Assembly (NCBI GenBank): GCA_003313425.1
Contig: NHZP01000036.1
Coordinates: 434,001 to 498,000, forward strand
Reading direction: 5' to 3'
Length of the DNA: 64,000 nucleotides
Origin: Pseudopyrenochaeta lycopersici
Taxonomy: Eukaryota > Ascomycota > Dothideomycetes > Pleosporales > Pseudopyrenochaetaceae
This document shows positions 43,685 to 54,197 of the stretch, one piece after another. How positions within the stretch are numbered: position 1 is the first letter of the stretch; every line of letters starts with the position of its first letter. Position numbers and translations under genes: made by a program. Under the pieces are notes generated by a model, which was not told the origin of the DNA, made no database searches, and was given only the letters and a program-made list of their open reading frames with translations.

Positions 43685-44521
43685 TTATCTCGTGTTCACT
43701 ATGCAGCTGTGTTGTACGCTGTTCCTAAGTCTACTCTTCGAGACCGCCTTAAAGGTGGCCTACCTCAGGCCACGCGCAATCGCTAGAAGCGCAAGCTAGA
43801 TCCAACTAAAGAGCAGGTCGTTATTAAGTGGATACTAGACCTTGCTCGACGAGGATATCTACCTGTAATTATCCAAGTACAACAAATAGCAGACACACTG
43901 CTCGCTGCGCGCAACGCAGATCCTCCTCCTCAGCCTATTGGCAAGAACTGGGCGACGCGCTTCATCAATAGCCAGCCAGAGCTCAGTACTAGGTGGAATA
44001 GAAAGCTTATATCGCAACGCGCTCTCAATGAGCAGCTAGCTGCTATCAGCTCGTGGTTCAACCTTGTGCAAGAGACGCGCGAGGAGGCTAGAGTACTAGT
44101 AAGAGATACCTATAACTTTAATAAGACAGGGTTTATAACAGTATCTTAGCTGAAGCAGCAGGCTTAGCTAGTTTAAGACCTTCTGTATTGTCAGTCTTAA
44201 AGCCTAAGTAGTCGAGCTATTTAGCAGATTGTTAAAGGCTATTAGCTTGTATTAGACTCAGCAGCTCTCCTTACAGACGAGATTTCAAAGCTTCGCGCAG
44301 CTCTGCGACGTAAAAAATGTAAGCAGCAGCATCGCAGGCAGTATATAGCTTGAGAAGGAGCTTTGCAGTTTAAGCAGGGCCTGATGCTTGCCGTAGAGGC
44401 AGGTAGAGTAGCTAATAAGGGTAGTCAAGCTGAGCCTGGGCAAGTGCGCCAGCGCGCACCGCCAACGTGCAGTAACTGTCATATCCAAGGACATAATCGG
44501 ACTCAGTGTGGACGTAGATAG
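43685..44521 (+). pseudogene. pogo-3 transposase, internally deleted, with zinc-knuckle tail
   Basis: The N-terminal part reads VLYAVPKSTLRDRLKGG, LDLARRGYLPVI, IGKNWATRF and DTYNFNKTGF. The last motif should be NFDE, but Asp and Glu have become Asn and Lys (two G-to-A changes), so the active site is dead. Several stops follow (near 43789 and 44148). About 150 codons with the other catalytic acids are missing. The C-terminal part is present, ending in a CCHC knuckle (CSNCHIQGHNRTQC) and a stop. The tail also occurs at 10043-10096. No terminal repeats were recognised. Confidence 0.78.
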
Positions 44522-44620
44522 ACTAGCTCATCTATTTATTAATTCTTAAATTTACTGCGTTGTTGTTAAGCAATTAAGCAAAAAGGCGTTTTGATTGTGG
44601 TGGTATTCGCGGATGACTGG

Positions 44621-44832
44621 TTGTCGCACTTGGGTGTGCTTATGATGTGTCGCACTTGGGTGTGCTTATGATGATGCATCAGGAAGAATTCATGATGAGC
44701 AGAAAAGTTGTATTGTGTGTGTATTGTGTCTTGGTCTGGTGAACCTGACCCCGCACGTCTTAGATTATATGGCAAGATTACTAATGCAGTTTTTTCCTCA
44801 GGCTCCCTGAGATGACACCTTGGCCTGCGACA
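44621..44832. repeat. Solo LTR (TGTCGCA family) with CTGGT target duplication
   Basis: The 212-bp sequence begins TGTCGCACTTGGG, ends CCTGCGACA and is flanked by CTGGT on both sides (44616-44620 and 44833-44837). The first 27 bases are immediately repeated once, giving two starts (44621 and 44648). The rest matches 19621-19804. The 16-bp word TTCGCGGATGACTGGT stands both just before and just after the LTR, so the target may already have been repeated. Confidence 0.85.
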
Positions 44833-44890
44833 CTGGTTTTCGCGGATGACTGGTAACGAAACACCCCGCGTAACGCAACAGCCCAGCATG

Positions 44891-47757
44891 GGCTGCTGAG
44901 ATTTGTCCCCACGTTTTTGAGATTTGTCCCCAATTTGAGATTTGTCCCCAGTGCTAGCCCTTATCTCTACTAGCGGGGAAATAAATTACAAAACAACAAA
45001 TGCAGCTGCACTGCGCTGTCTCTAGTAGCTCAAGTGAACGTTGTCTTATTGATCCTATATTCTATTACGCCGTTTTCTCTTACGTGGGCTGAGATCTTTC
45101 CAAGCCTCAGAAGCTGTTACTGCTGCCGCACGCTTAGATCGAGGCGTAGGTACATCTTGAGACTCAACAGGCGCATTTTGGGCATCGACTTGCGCAAACC
45201 TCTCGATGTAGAAAGCTTCCATATCTCCAAAGTGATAGTTCCAAGCCATAGTTGAAGTGCAAGAGGCAAAAAGTCCTTGCGTAGCGAGAGCCATATTGCG
45301 TGCTTCAACTAACTCTGCGGGATCCTCCTCCTGCCCTGTCTCAGCCAGAAAGTTAGTCGTTGAGACCATGTCGTTGCACTCATATAAAACAGGCTGAGAC
45401 CTTCGATGCTCGATGTCGGCCAGGAATTCTTCCAACGACGGAGGTTGCCAGGCAGGAGGTGGAGCCATGGTGACAGACACAGCCACAGCCAAAGGCGGAG
45501 ACGGAGGAGAAGAGGTAATCGCAGGTATAGGAGCAGGTGCAGGGATCGACACCGATACACAGGTAGTCACAGGATTCTCACTTGGTATAGCCGTAGGAAT
45601 CGACACGGTCACAGAGGCGTTCACCTGTCGCAGGGCTTCAGCAAGTGTCTGACCATGGAGTTGATGGTGAGGCTGAAGGTGAGGGACAGAAGGCGGCACA
45701 CGCAGTTCGAAAGCTGACGGATCTCGCCGAGTCGATGCCTCATTCCTCCTCAATCCGCCTCTAGTTTGCGCGATGAGTGGCTCCAGAACAGAATGATGTG
45801 GCCTTGGAGGCAAGCTAATCGACCGTCCTTGCTCACGTTGATAGCGCCAATGATCGTCATAAAGATAATTCAGTCGTAAAGCTGAACCAGACGTCCTCAC
45901 ATCTCGTAAAGTATGACGACATGGAAGGCCATTCGTCTTCTCAAACAGCCCGGAGCAGGGATGTTGGCTACGACGTTGCCTCTGTTCTTTCTGGTATAGC
46001 AGATGTTGTTGCCTGATGCGCTCGATCGCCGGCGGCGTCAGAACCTCATGGATTCCAGGAGGTAGAAAAGGCATTAACTCTAGGCTATGCCCAAATTTGA
46101 CACTATGCTTGGAAGAAGCAAGCTCCTTCATATACTTATTGTATTGGCTCTTGACCATCTACTCGATTCTCTCAGTGACGCGCAGCAAGTCACCCCTTGA
46201 GGTCATGAGGTAGTCCTTCAGAACCTCGTGCATGCCTTCGAGAGGCGAGTTAGTGATCGTGCCGTAGTGGCGGTGGTGGGAAGTCCAGGCAGCTGCCCAC
46301 TCGGTGCGTGTGAGGTATTGGTTTTCCTGTAGGTACCTGCAGAGTTCCTGCTGGTGGCTGTAGTCTTTAAGCAGATCGTTCCACTTCAGCTGGAACTCCA
46401 GCGGTCTCTTTGCGTAGACGAGCTGCTTCAGTCAGCTCCACAAGCGATTTCCTCAGAGGGCAGCTCCCTTCAGGAAGTACTAAGCAATTAACATAGGGCT
46501 TACCAGAGTCCAACGTTTCATAAATGCAGTCCTATGCTCAGCGATCCTCTGCTTCTCTTCCTTCGTCGTGCCATCAGCATCGCGCCAGGTCTGCTGGGCC
46601 TTGGTCTGGACGTTTTTGTTGATGTGCCATACGCACAGAAGCTGAGGGGCTTCTGGAAGTAGTACCCGAGCAGACAACTTCAATGCATCTTCCTGATCAC
46701 TGATGAAAACCCGCGGTTGTTGTACCCCTGTCTTAAGGAGGAAGTTTGCGATAGCCCAATAGTAGTCTGCTTGCGTCTCACTACTAAGGAAGCAGAAGCC
46801 TGCAGAGAAGAAGGTCTGCAGGTTGGAGCAGCCGAGTATATGCAACAATGGGAGTCTATACTTGTTGGTGCGGTATGTGCAGTCCATCAACAGTACATCT
46901 GGATTAGCAAGCAGCAGCTCTACCTGTTTATGGTGGGCGAAGAGATTCTGAACGCGATTGTTGTTATCCTTCTTGACAGCGAATACCCAGTCTGCTGTAG
47001 ATAAGTCATCCAGCAACGTCTCCACTGGGCTCCTTCCGTTCAGGTGCTTCTCTCTGACTGCCTTCCTCTCGCCGCGAATGTCTGTAGCAGTGACTAGGGT
47101 GTCCTGATCCTCCCTTTGAATGGCGGCCAGTATCTGCATTGGCCGTACTCCAGCATGCGTCATCGACTCGATCACCTCTTTCTGTGCAACTGTACGCCTG
47201 CGGTAAACATTGTGCGCGCTAGGGTTGATTGATCGACAGTGGTTGTGGTTCTTGTTCTGCACCTCCAGCCTCCACTGATCGCTCTGCTTCACCTTGAAGA
47301 TGACAAGCTTGAAGGGGCATCTAGTAGAGCGCGTACTTGTGCTTAGGATCTTTGCGGTTGAATTGTAATTTTTCCTGAAACGATCACAATGGTAGTAGTA
47401 ACGTGTTTTGACCTCACAGTTATGAGGCAAACTCCGCTTAAGGACAAAGCCGTAGCCATGCTGCATGCCGTGCATTTTGAGCGCATCATACGCTTCTTCA
47501 AAGGAGCTGTAGACCTGGTCCAGTGGGGCCGCAATGTCTTCCATGGTAAGGTACACAAGACGAGCGTGCGAACTCAACACCAGCGATTCTATGGTTGTGT
47601 CTATCTGCTACATAGATGCGGCAGTGTCGCGATGGTGTCGCGTCCATAGATTACGCACTAAGCCAAGTGGAGCGATTAATTTCCGCTAAATTAGCACTGG
47701 GGACAAATCTCAAATTGGGGACAAATCTCAAAAACGTGGGGACAAATCTCAGCAGCC
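44891..47757 (-). mobile_element. Mutator-like (MULE) transposon with 65-bp terminal repeats
   Basis: Perfect 65-bp terminal inverted repeats (44891-44955 and 47693-47757) enclose 2.9 kb. Each repeat contains three copies of GGGGACAAATCTCA in tandem. The inside encodes a MULE transposase on the minus strand. The 9-bp target duplication expected for MULEs is absent (CCCAGCATG against GTAGCTGGG). The right edge touches duplicated segment B directly. A mutated copy of the terminal repeat stands at about 61313-61375. Confidence 0.9.
45055..47544 (-). pseudogene. MULE transposase (FAR1-like DNA-binding, MULE and SWIM domains), several stops
   Basis: From the ATG at 47544, the N-terminal piece (to 46480) has a FAR1/WRKY-GCM1-like zinc-binding region (YYYHCDRFRKN..TRCPFKL..HNHCRS), then the transposase core with catalytic Asp in LLMDCTYRTNKYRLP and FISDQEDALK, and LCVWHINKNV. 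In-frame TAG, TGA and TGA follow within 46430-46485; in between, protein-like sequence continues (LKQLVYAKRPLEFQLKWNDL, then NSPLEGMHEVLKDYL). A TAG near 46160 precedes the C-terminal piece (45055-46158) with a SWIM-type zinc motif (CSGLFEKTNGLPCRHTL) and a Pro-rich low-complexity tail. The copy is not functional. Confidence 0.88.
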
Positions 47758-47894
47758 GTAGCTGGGATCTACGTTACGTTACCAGACGTTCCCCGAGGGG
47801 TCCCGTCTTAGCGCGTGCACAGGGCTATCCCAGAATAGGTAACGTCGCGTGAAAACCAGACTACGCTAGAGCACGCCCGGCCTGCGACACTAAC

Positions 47895-48211
47895 ACATCA
47901 ACACTCTCCACGGTCAACAGCTTGGGCATTCTCTGTACGGACCTAGGACGGGTAGACGAGGCAGAGAAGATGTTCCAGTGGGCGCTGCAAGGCAAAGAGA
48001 AGGCATGGGGACCAGAGCACACATCAACACTCGGCACGGTCAACAACTTGGGCCGTCTCTATCAGAGCTTAGGGGGACTGGACGAGGCAGAGAAGATGTA
48101 CCAGCGAGCGCTGCAAGGCTTCGAGAACCGCCTTGGCCAAGAACATAAGCGATGTTGCTGTCTCCGTCGTGTTCTTGTTATAATAAGAGAGAATGCTGCT
48201 ACAGAGTAGAT
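47895..48211 (+). pseudogene. Kinesin-light-chain-type TPR fragment, copy B
   Basis: The translation is identical to the fragment at 480-796: two TPR units of the DEAEKMYQRALQG type followed by the same Cys-rich ending and stop. No nucleotide-binding domain is nearby. It is a duplicate, not an independent gene. Confidence 0.75.
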
Positions 48212-48783
48212 AGTTCCTACGCTTCTTATGTCTTAAGCATTTGTGATCTTGAAGTTCAACGAGATCACTTTGTATGTTATACGCGCTAAGTTTGTGTTGT
48301 GCTAAAGCTCAGTATTAGCGATTCGTTGCGCGTATACTGACATGTCCAGTGTGGCCAATGAATAGAACAGATCGTCGATCCAATCCAACGCCAAAAAATG
48401 CAAGGGTATCCAATCCAATCCAAATCCAGTCCGGTTCAATCCGTTCAGCCTCAGCCATGATGGTCAGAGCGGGTGATCACTGTTGGAATCCGTCAGAAAC
48501 TACTGCCGGAGTGGTTGCAACCTTTGCCGCATCATGTAAAGGAAGTATGACGTCTGTCCACGTACAACGATTGCGTACACGAATCTAGTGCAAGGGCATC
48601 ACTCCGGTCTATATATCGATAGTCAGATACACTCGTCAAAAGCAGGTTGAAGCATGAAATGGACATCTCATTCTGCTCTTCTATAACCACTTCCAACAGA
48701 GATTGCCAAGGTTTAGGACCGTTTCCAATGTATACGTGTGTATGAGTCCAAAGGCCTCCACCTTCCCTCTCAGCGCCTGCTTG

Positions 48784-49025
48784 TGTTGACAGGTCTAGAA
48801 AGTACGGTGATATCTGATCGGAGAAGCCGAAATAATAGACTTTCGGTGAGACCGAGAATATCGGATTGACCATCGGCCAGTCCGAAGAGCTGAAGTTGAG
48901 ACCGCAGATATAAAGACTATGTTGTGCTCTGTAGAAGAGAAAGAGACAACTCAAAATAAAGATAGTTTCAAGTCTATTGAGAATTGCATCACATGTGCCA
49001 CATTATTAGGGTACTCATATTAATA
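48784..49025 (+). repeat. 242-bp solo-LTR-like insertion with GCTTG target duplication
   Basis: It begins TGTTGACAGG and ends ATATTAATA, and is flanked by GCTTG on both sides (48779-48783, 49026-49030), while copy A has one GCTTG. It contains a TATA-like ATATAAAGA (near 48908) followed by AATAAA about 45 bp further on, the order expected for U3-R of an LTR. The end is TA, not the usual CA, so a 3'-mutated LTR or another short element is possible. Confidence 0.8.
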
Positions 49026-49080
49026 GCTTGTACCACCGCATCGATTCTCCCCACCTGTCTTGGTCCGCGCAGAGATCGCC

Positions 49081-49801
49081 AAGGTTGTCGACGACACCCA
49101 ATACAATAGACATATAACTCCCCAAAACTCTTTGTGCTTTTTGTCTCCTGCTGGTACATCTGCTCTATTTTTGTTTGTTCGTGGCCGCGAAGCCTACCAA
49201 TTTCGTCGCCTTACGGTTGCCGTGGAGCTAATCACGTGCAGGCTCTTACCATGCCACCTCCGTGATTTAGGTCCGAACCCAGAATATGAAGGTTTCCGCA
49301 CTCAAGCACACCATTTCATTACGATTCATACACCAAGTAGATCTGCTGCGGCTATTCAGGTGAGCGGCTTCCAACCTCCTGCTACCCCATCCCGATGTAT
49401 TTGTTCTTTAGGATTATCCACTCTTCGAATGTCACTACAGAACAAACTCGACTGGAAGGCGGGCGGGTGTGAACAAGCTTCAGATACCACTATAATTAGT
49501 TTCGAGCACCGATTCTTCTTAAGAAACCATCCAAACTGACAGTCCCACAAGCCTTTATCTACTCGTTACGTCGCTACTATTTGATCCCGACCAGACATCG
49601 CCGCTTAGCCCAGCACCGAATTAGAGCTCTAATGGATGTGGAACTGTGACATATTGCCCTTGACATGACAAATGAGCTTGAAAGTGCTCACTATGAATTC
49701 CTCCTCTGAAAGAGTGCTCGTAGGGATGCGCAATGCTCTGGAGAGATCCTCCTCACGGACCCACCTAAAATATATGCCTGTGTCGAGGTCAAGGCTGTGG
49801 A
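49081..49801. other. Unclassified sequence between copy B and hAT-3b
   Basis: A 159-codon open frame (49060-49539) crosses this stretch but shows no domain, begins inside the duplicated repeat and has no splice or codon support. No gene is claimed. The text from about 49670 to 49800 may be the target into which hAT-3b inserted. Confidence 0.35.
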
Positions 49802-50720
49802 CAGAGTTGCTAACAAGCCGGCCAGGCCGGCCAATGCTTTCGGCCTGGCCGGCCTGGTTTTACGCCAACCAACGGCCTGGCCTGGCCGGCCTGAGTAGTA
49901 GAAAGAGCGTGGCCTGGCCGGCCTGGCCTGGGAAAAGCCTGAAAAGCCTGAATTGGTATTACTAATCTAATTTCTTGAACCTTGATTGGCCCATTTCTTC
50001 ATCTAACCATTCGTCTTCCTCTGGCCATTCCCAAAGCTTGTATAATTTATCGACAGCGTCGCCACTGAGGGAGGAGGCATTTAAGTTTTTGTTATCTAAG
50101 TAGATCAGCAATACGCCCATATTAAGGGTATTAACTTACCTGCAAAGCCTTTGCTGATCCAGCTCCTAACGCACGTCAACGCAGCTGTAAGCTGGCCGGA
50201 TAGCTTCCTCCGTTTTGGTTCTAACATATCTCCAACTTCTGAAAAGAGGCGCTCACAATCAGCAGAAGCAGCAGGAATTGAGAGTATATCAAGGGCCATC
50301 CGAGATAGATTCGGGTATTCTGTAGATAGAGAGAGCCAATAAGCAATCAGATCAATTGCGTGGGGGTGATCTCTTGGAAGGTTATCCACTCTCCTCCACC
50401 GTATAAACTCATCTCCCACGTCGTCTCCTGGCGTCTTAACGGGCCCAGTATATTGATTGATATCGTCGTCAATCTCAGCGTCATACCTTACGCGTTTTAG
50501 CCGTGGCGGGGTCTCTGAACAGTTACCAGATTCACCCTTGTACGACTGCCAGAGAGCTTGAAACTGCGCGTTGTTATAGTTAAGCCAGTAAGGGGTATCC
50601 AGCCAAGAGTTTTCGCAATAGAATTTGTACTGGGGATGGAGGATTGTGGCCGTGTAATACGCTGGAGAGTCGTCGAGCTTGACGTAGTATTTGCGAAGCT
50701 TCTTCCAAGCAGCGCGAATA
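49802..50720 (-). mobile_element. hAT-3b, truncated copy of hAT-3
   Basis: The left end is CAGAGTTGCTAACAAGCC at 49802 and the next roughly 900 bp follow hAT-3 (16842-17760) closely, with scattered substitutions. The C-terminal dimerisation region of the transposase (50105-50419) is identical in translation. The copy breaks off at 50720, where pogo-1 begins at a TA; beyond pogo-1 the sequence is not hAT-3. The left flank is GCTGTGGA, but no right partner exists. Confidence 0.9.
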
Positions 50721-52555
50721 ACGTAAACACGTAGCGGGTCGCGCCCCTAAGCGAGTCGCGCGGCCCATCAACTCTCTGCACCTAGATTGGCGTACAACAC
50801 AACAACGCAATAAGGTATTAAATGTAAATCGCAATCAAATATTAAGCTGCATCTAGAGTATCTTTTTTACAAGTACGCGCGTTATGCCCAGCCTGTCTGC
50901 ACTTGCTGCAGCGCCCTGGAGTTGGGCGACTGCTACTTGATTGACCTCCACCTCGACGCTCCTCACGAGCAATCTGCTGATCCGCCTCACGTTGGGCCAT
51001 TAAATCCTCTGCCTCTCCCCTTGTTAAGACTCCTCCTTTCTGGATCCGCTTCTTCTTACGTTGTTTACGCTTGTTGGCTGCCTCATTGGCACGTTCAAGG
51101 CTGGTGATCCGGTTGCGCATCAACTCATGCTCATACGCCATAATTGCAGCCCCCTTCCTAAGCTGATTAACAGCTTCAATAATTGACGCTGGAGATGAGC
51201 TCTTGTGCTGGCGTACGCGATCACGTATTAACGTAGATTGAGCTTCAAATTCACGTACGTTACTCGGAGTTTTGGCCTGCCGGGGTGCTTCTTCTAATAC
51301 AGCAGGTGTTGGCGTACGGAGACGTAAGTCCAGTCTCTCTTATACAACAGCTGGATTCAATGGAACAACCCCAGCGCCTCGGAAAGCTGAGCGGATATTG
51401 GCTAGAGTAAACGCTTGCGCAAAGGCCGCCCGAAAGGCTGGTAGAAACTCGAGTTTGGTGATGTGGTTGATGTGGTTTCGGATCAGGTCCTCAATCTGAC
51501 GGCTGTACGCCTTCTTTAATGGAGCGAAGCAGCCAACGTCAAGAGGCTGGACTAAGTGAGATGAATGGGCTGGCAAACACAGAGTGTAAATGTTGTTCTT
51601 TTTACATATCTCCTCAAATTGGGCTGAGTGGTGGCTCTCGTGGCCGTCAAAGACAAGCAGCCTACGTGCGCCAACCACGCGCGTCTTTGTATGCCGGTTG
51701 AAGTGCTCTAGCCACTGAGCCCCTAAGTCGTTGTTTGTCCAGCCATTGTCACTAACTCCGACTGCCCAGTCAAGTGGGAGATCATCTTCCTCGTACCAGG
51801 CAGACAAGTGGTACTTGGCTGCGTAGATTAGGAATGGCGGGATTGCCCATCCAGCTGCGTTGATTCCCTGGATTAACGTAACCCATTCACGGTTGCCTGG
51901 CTGGATTGTCTTTGCTCTACCCCTCCTCTCAGACCTAGTTACGATAAGTTGGGTCGTGATCTTGCCCATCATAAAGCCAGCTTCGTCAAAGTTGTACGCG
52001 TCCTCATCTAAGATGCCGTACTTGGCCTTTGTCTCCTCCACCCGCGTAAACCAGGCCCCAATTACCTCTGGATCCTCACACAAAGCTCTTTGCCGGTCGT
52101 ATGCTCGATTTAAACTTGTCTTAAGACTGTCTGTACGCTTGACAAAGTTCTTTGGCCAGTCCCGTCCAACGCGTCCAGCCCCACGCAGCCCCAGTAAAAT
52201 ATCAGCCATATCACGTACAGTAGCCAGGTTAGGCGAAAATCCACGTAAATCTAGATCTAATATATATCTAACAACTACCTCCTCTTCTAGCTTAGTAAGC
52301 TTCTTTGAGTTGGGGGCGCAATCGCGTCGGGCGGGCTTGCCGGCGCGTCGGTCGCGCAGCGTAGTTTCGGGGACGTTAAAGATTCTAGCAGCAGGTTTAT
52401 TACCCTGTATTTGATTGGCTTGTATTGCCGCGATTGCAAGCTGAATGTCACTCTCGTTTGAAGGCATTCTGATCGTTGGTTGTGGAAATATTCTGGATTG
52501 AAGTGGGATAGGTTGAGAAAGTTGATGGGGCGCGCGACTCGCTACGTGTTTACGT
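50721..52555 (-). mobile_element. pogo-1 (Tc1/mariner superfamily) transposon, TA-flanked
   Basis: The element is 1,835 bp with inverted terminal repeats beginning ACGTAAACACGTAGCG and matching for over 20 bp. A TA stands directly on each side (50719-50720, 52556-52557), the standard target of this superfamily. It carries a transposase with one internal stop. The left neighbour is hAT-3b, the right neighbour unrelated DNA close to a receptor gene, so the TA flanks do not come from a simple insertion inside hAT-3b. Confidence 0.92.
50842..52467 (-). pseudogene. pogo-1 DDE transposase with one nonsense codon and zinc-knuckle tail
   Basis: The ATG at 52467 starts a frame of about 541 codons. 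It contains the HTH (GNKPAARIFNVPETTLRDRR), FVKRTDSLKTS, the three acids in YNFDEAGF, LLVFDGHESHHS and HLVQPLDVGCFAPLKKAY, and RSAFRGAGVVPLNP. One TAA follows PAVV (about 51340); the same frame then runs on through a basic coiled region (KRKQRKKKRIQKGG) to a CCHC knuckle (CSKCRQAGHNARTC) and the end. The catalytic part is complete up to the stop, so a shortened protein could still be made. It binds DNA and moves the element to TA sites. Confidence 0.9.
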
Positions 52556-52632
52556 TATACATCGCAATCAGACCTCACCCTCAGGCAAGAGAACAAGGGC
52601 ATATGGGTTTCCCAAATTTAACAAAGTAAATA

Positions 52633-54185
52633 CTAACACGAACCGCTATCACTGATCTCACTAAGGCTTAGATTGTTCGTGTTCGAAGTCTTCGGTCCCA
52701 AGTCTTCCATTGGGATAAGCTCCTCCTCATCAGTATTCGGAAAATGCTCCACCTCAAATGCCTTCTTTATCGTAATCACCTGGCGCGCCTTACGATTGGC
52801 GTCCCTCTGGTTGGAGTCCAACTGGCTGCCCATTCCGCTTGAGCTGTTAGCCTCTTGGTCGAGGCCATTGTTTTCGCTTCTGTATCGCTGATCCGAATTG
52901 TAGCGTTGAGAGGTCTGTTTGCTAGAGCCGAGCACTTTAGGGAAGAGGCAGACGAGGACGAGGCGGAAGGTGGGCATGCAGGCACATATTGTGCCGACAT
53001 AGATTTCGATAATAGACCAGTAGAGCACGTCCCAAAGATCCCATGTGGGGTTTATAGAATATGCTAAGTGCACGAGAGATTGAAGGCGGAGAATAGAAAC
53101 GATAGTAACACTAACATAGCTTAGGTAAGTAGGGTTCGTCATAGGAAATAAGCTAAAGCTTACAATGTACCGACTACAAACATTAGTATTACGCCGACCT
53201 TCTTCTTCCGGGCCAGCTTAAGGTGGATCACTTGCGAAAGGGGAATCCCTAGCATCCAGAAGTCGAGGGCGATGCTGATCGCGGCCATGGTCCAACCGAG
53301 ACTGTTGAGATTCATGCACTTTCCAGAATGTCCACTATCTAATAAATTCCAGAAGTGGCTAATGGGACGACACTCGAAAATGGCCAAAATAACGAACGAG
53401 AATCCGAAAAGAATATTGACAACCACAGTTGCCCACAATATTTGCCTAATTGGTGCTAAGGGGAAAATGCGTAGAAAAAAGAAAAGTACTGAAAGTTTGA
53501 CGAGGCTGAGTTGGAGAACGTAGAAGATTTGAAGAAAGAAGAACCATCGGATGCTGTTGGTGATAAGCTCAAATGGCAGAGTCCAAGTGTCGCGACCCAA
53601 GCCGTTGGCGAGCGAGTAGACTATGAAGAACCAACTTGGAACGAGGGATAGTATTAGAATAAGCATAGAGTAGTCGTCCCACCCGATCTTCGTTACACTA
53701 TTCGTGATCTTGTAGATGAACCGTGTAAAGACGAATAACGCTGCCGTGACATTTAATGTGATGTAGGTCGTAAGAAGCTGGGGCGCTCGGTTGCGCATGG
53801 GCGCATTGCATGCTCTTGACGTGATATTCTTAGTGGCTAGCACGAGCTAGTCAGCAACGGTCGACCTTCCATGCTTGTCCTTTACTCACTCAATGCCTCT
53901 TTGGTCTTGCATGTGCGCAAGACGCAGGCTTCTACATTACTCTGGAACTGAGTATTCGCGCACATACACAGCTGGTCTGTGATTTTGCAGGTGGACTCTG
54001 CCAACGCTGTAGTAAGGCATGACACCTGCAATTATGTCAATACTGATGCAAATCCAAGTAGATGGAGTAAGTACCGCGCATTGGGGTAGTGACGCAATCG
54101 CTGAAATAGGAGCCGAATCCTGGGCAGAGGTAGACGGAGTGTATGCTAGAAGCAGGACCAAGAAGCTGATCAAGAACTTCATCAT
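52633..54185 (-). CDS. CFEM-domain PTH11-like seven-helix receptor, four exons
   Basis: Exons on the minus strand are 54185-54075, 54025-53890, 53836-53164 and 53110-52633. They join to 1,398 nt (465 residues). Introns are 49-53 bp; the last has donor GTAAGC. The ATG at 54185 is chosen because the upstream in-frame GTG at 54197 is not a start. Order: signal peptide ([21 protein letters not shown]); CFEM domain with all eight cysteines ([18 protein letters not shown] to ITSRAC) and the Asp in ITDQLCMC that can contact haem; seven hydrophobic helices; a long polar Ser/Asn/Gln-rich cytoplasmic tail. PTH11-type proteins sense surface or host cues at the plasma membrane in plant pathogens; the ligand here is unknown. 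No lesions were seen. Confidence 0.92.
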
Positions 54186-54197
54186 GTCGTTGAGCAC

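Larger units (their letters stand above)
47758..49080. repeat. Duplicated segment, copy B (occupied site)
   Basis: It matches 343-1418 closely, offset 47,415 up to 48783 and 47,662 afterwards. The difference is the 242-bp insertion 48784-49025 plus its 5-bp target repeat. Left of 47758 lies the MULE terminus; right of 49080 the sequence runs on into unrelated DNA. The near-identity implies a recent duplication or strong gene conversion. Confidence 0.92.

Noticed and set aside
44882..47766. A 9-bp target duplication of the MULE.
   Set aside because: The two flanks (CCCAGCATG and GTAGCTGGG) do not match in direct orientation; shifting the ends by a few bases did not help.
48532..48954. A 140-codon minus-strand frame across copy B and the 242-bp insertion.
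   Set aside because: It is created by fusion of the repeat and the inserted element and has no counterpart in copy A.
49060..49539. A 159-codon open frame as a gene.
   Set aside because: It begins inside the duplicated repeat, shows no domain, and has no splice or start support.
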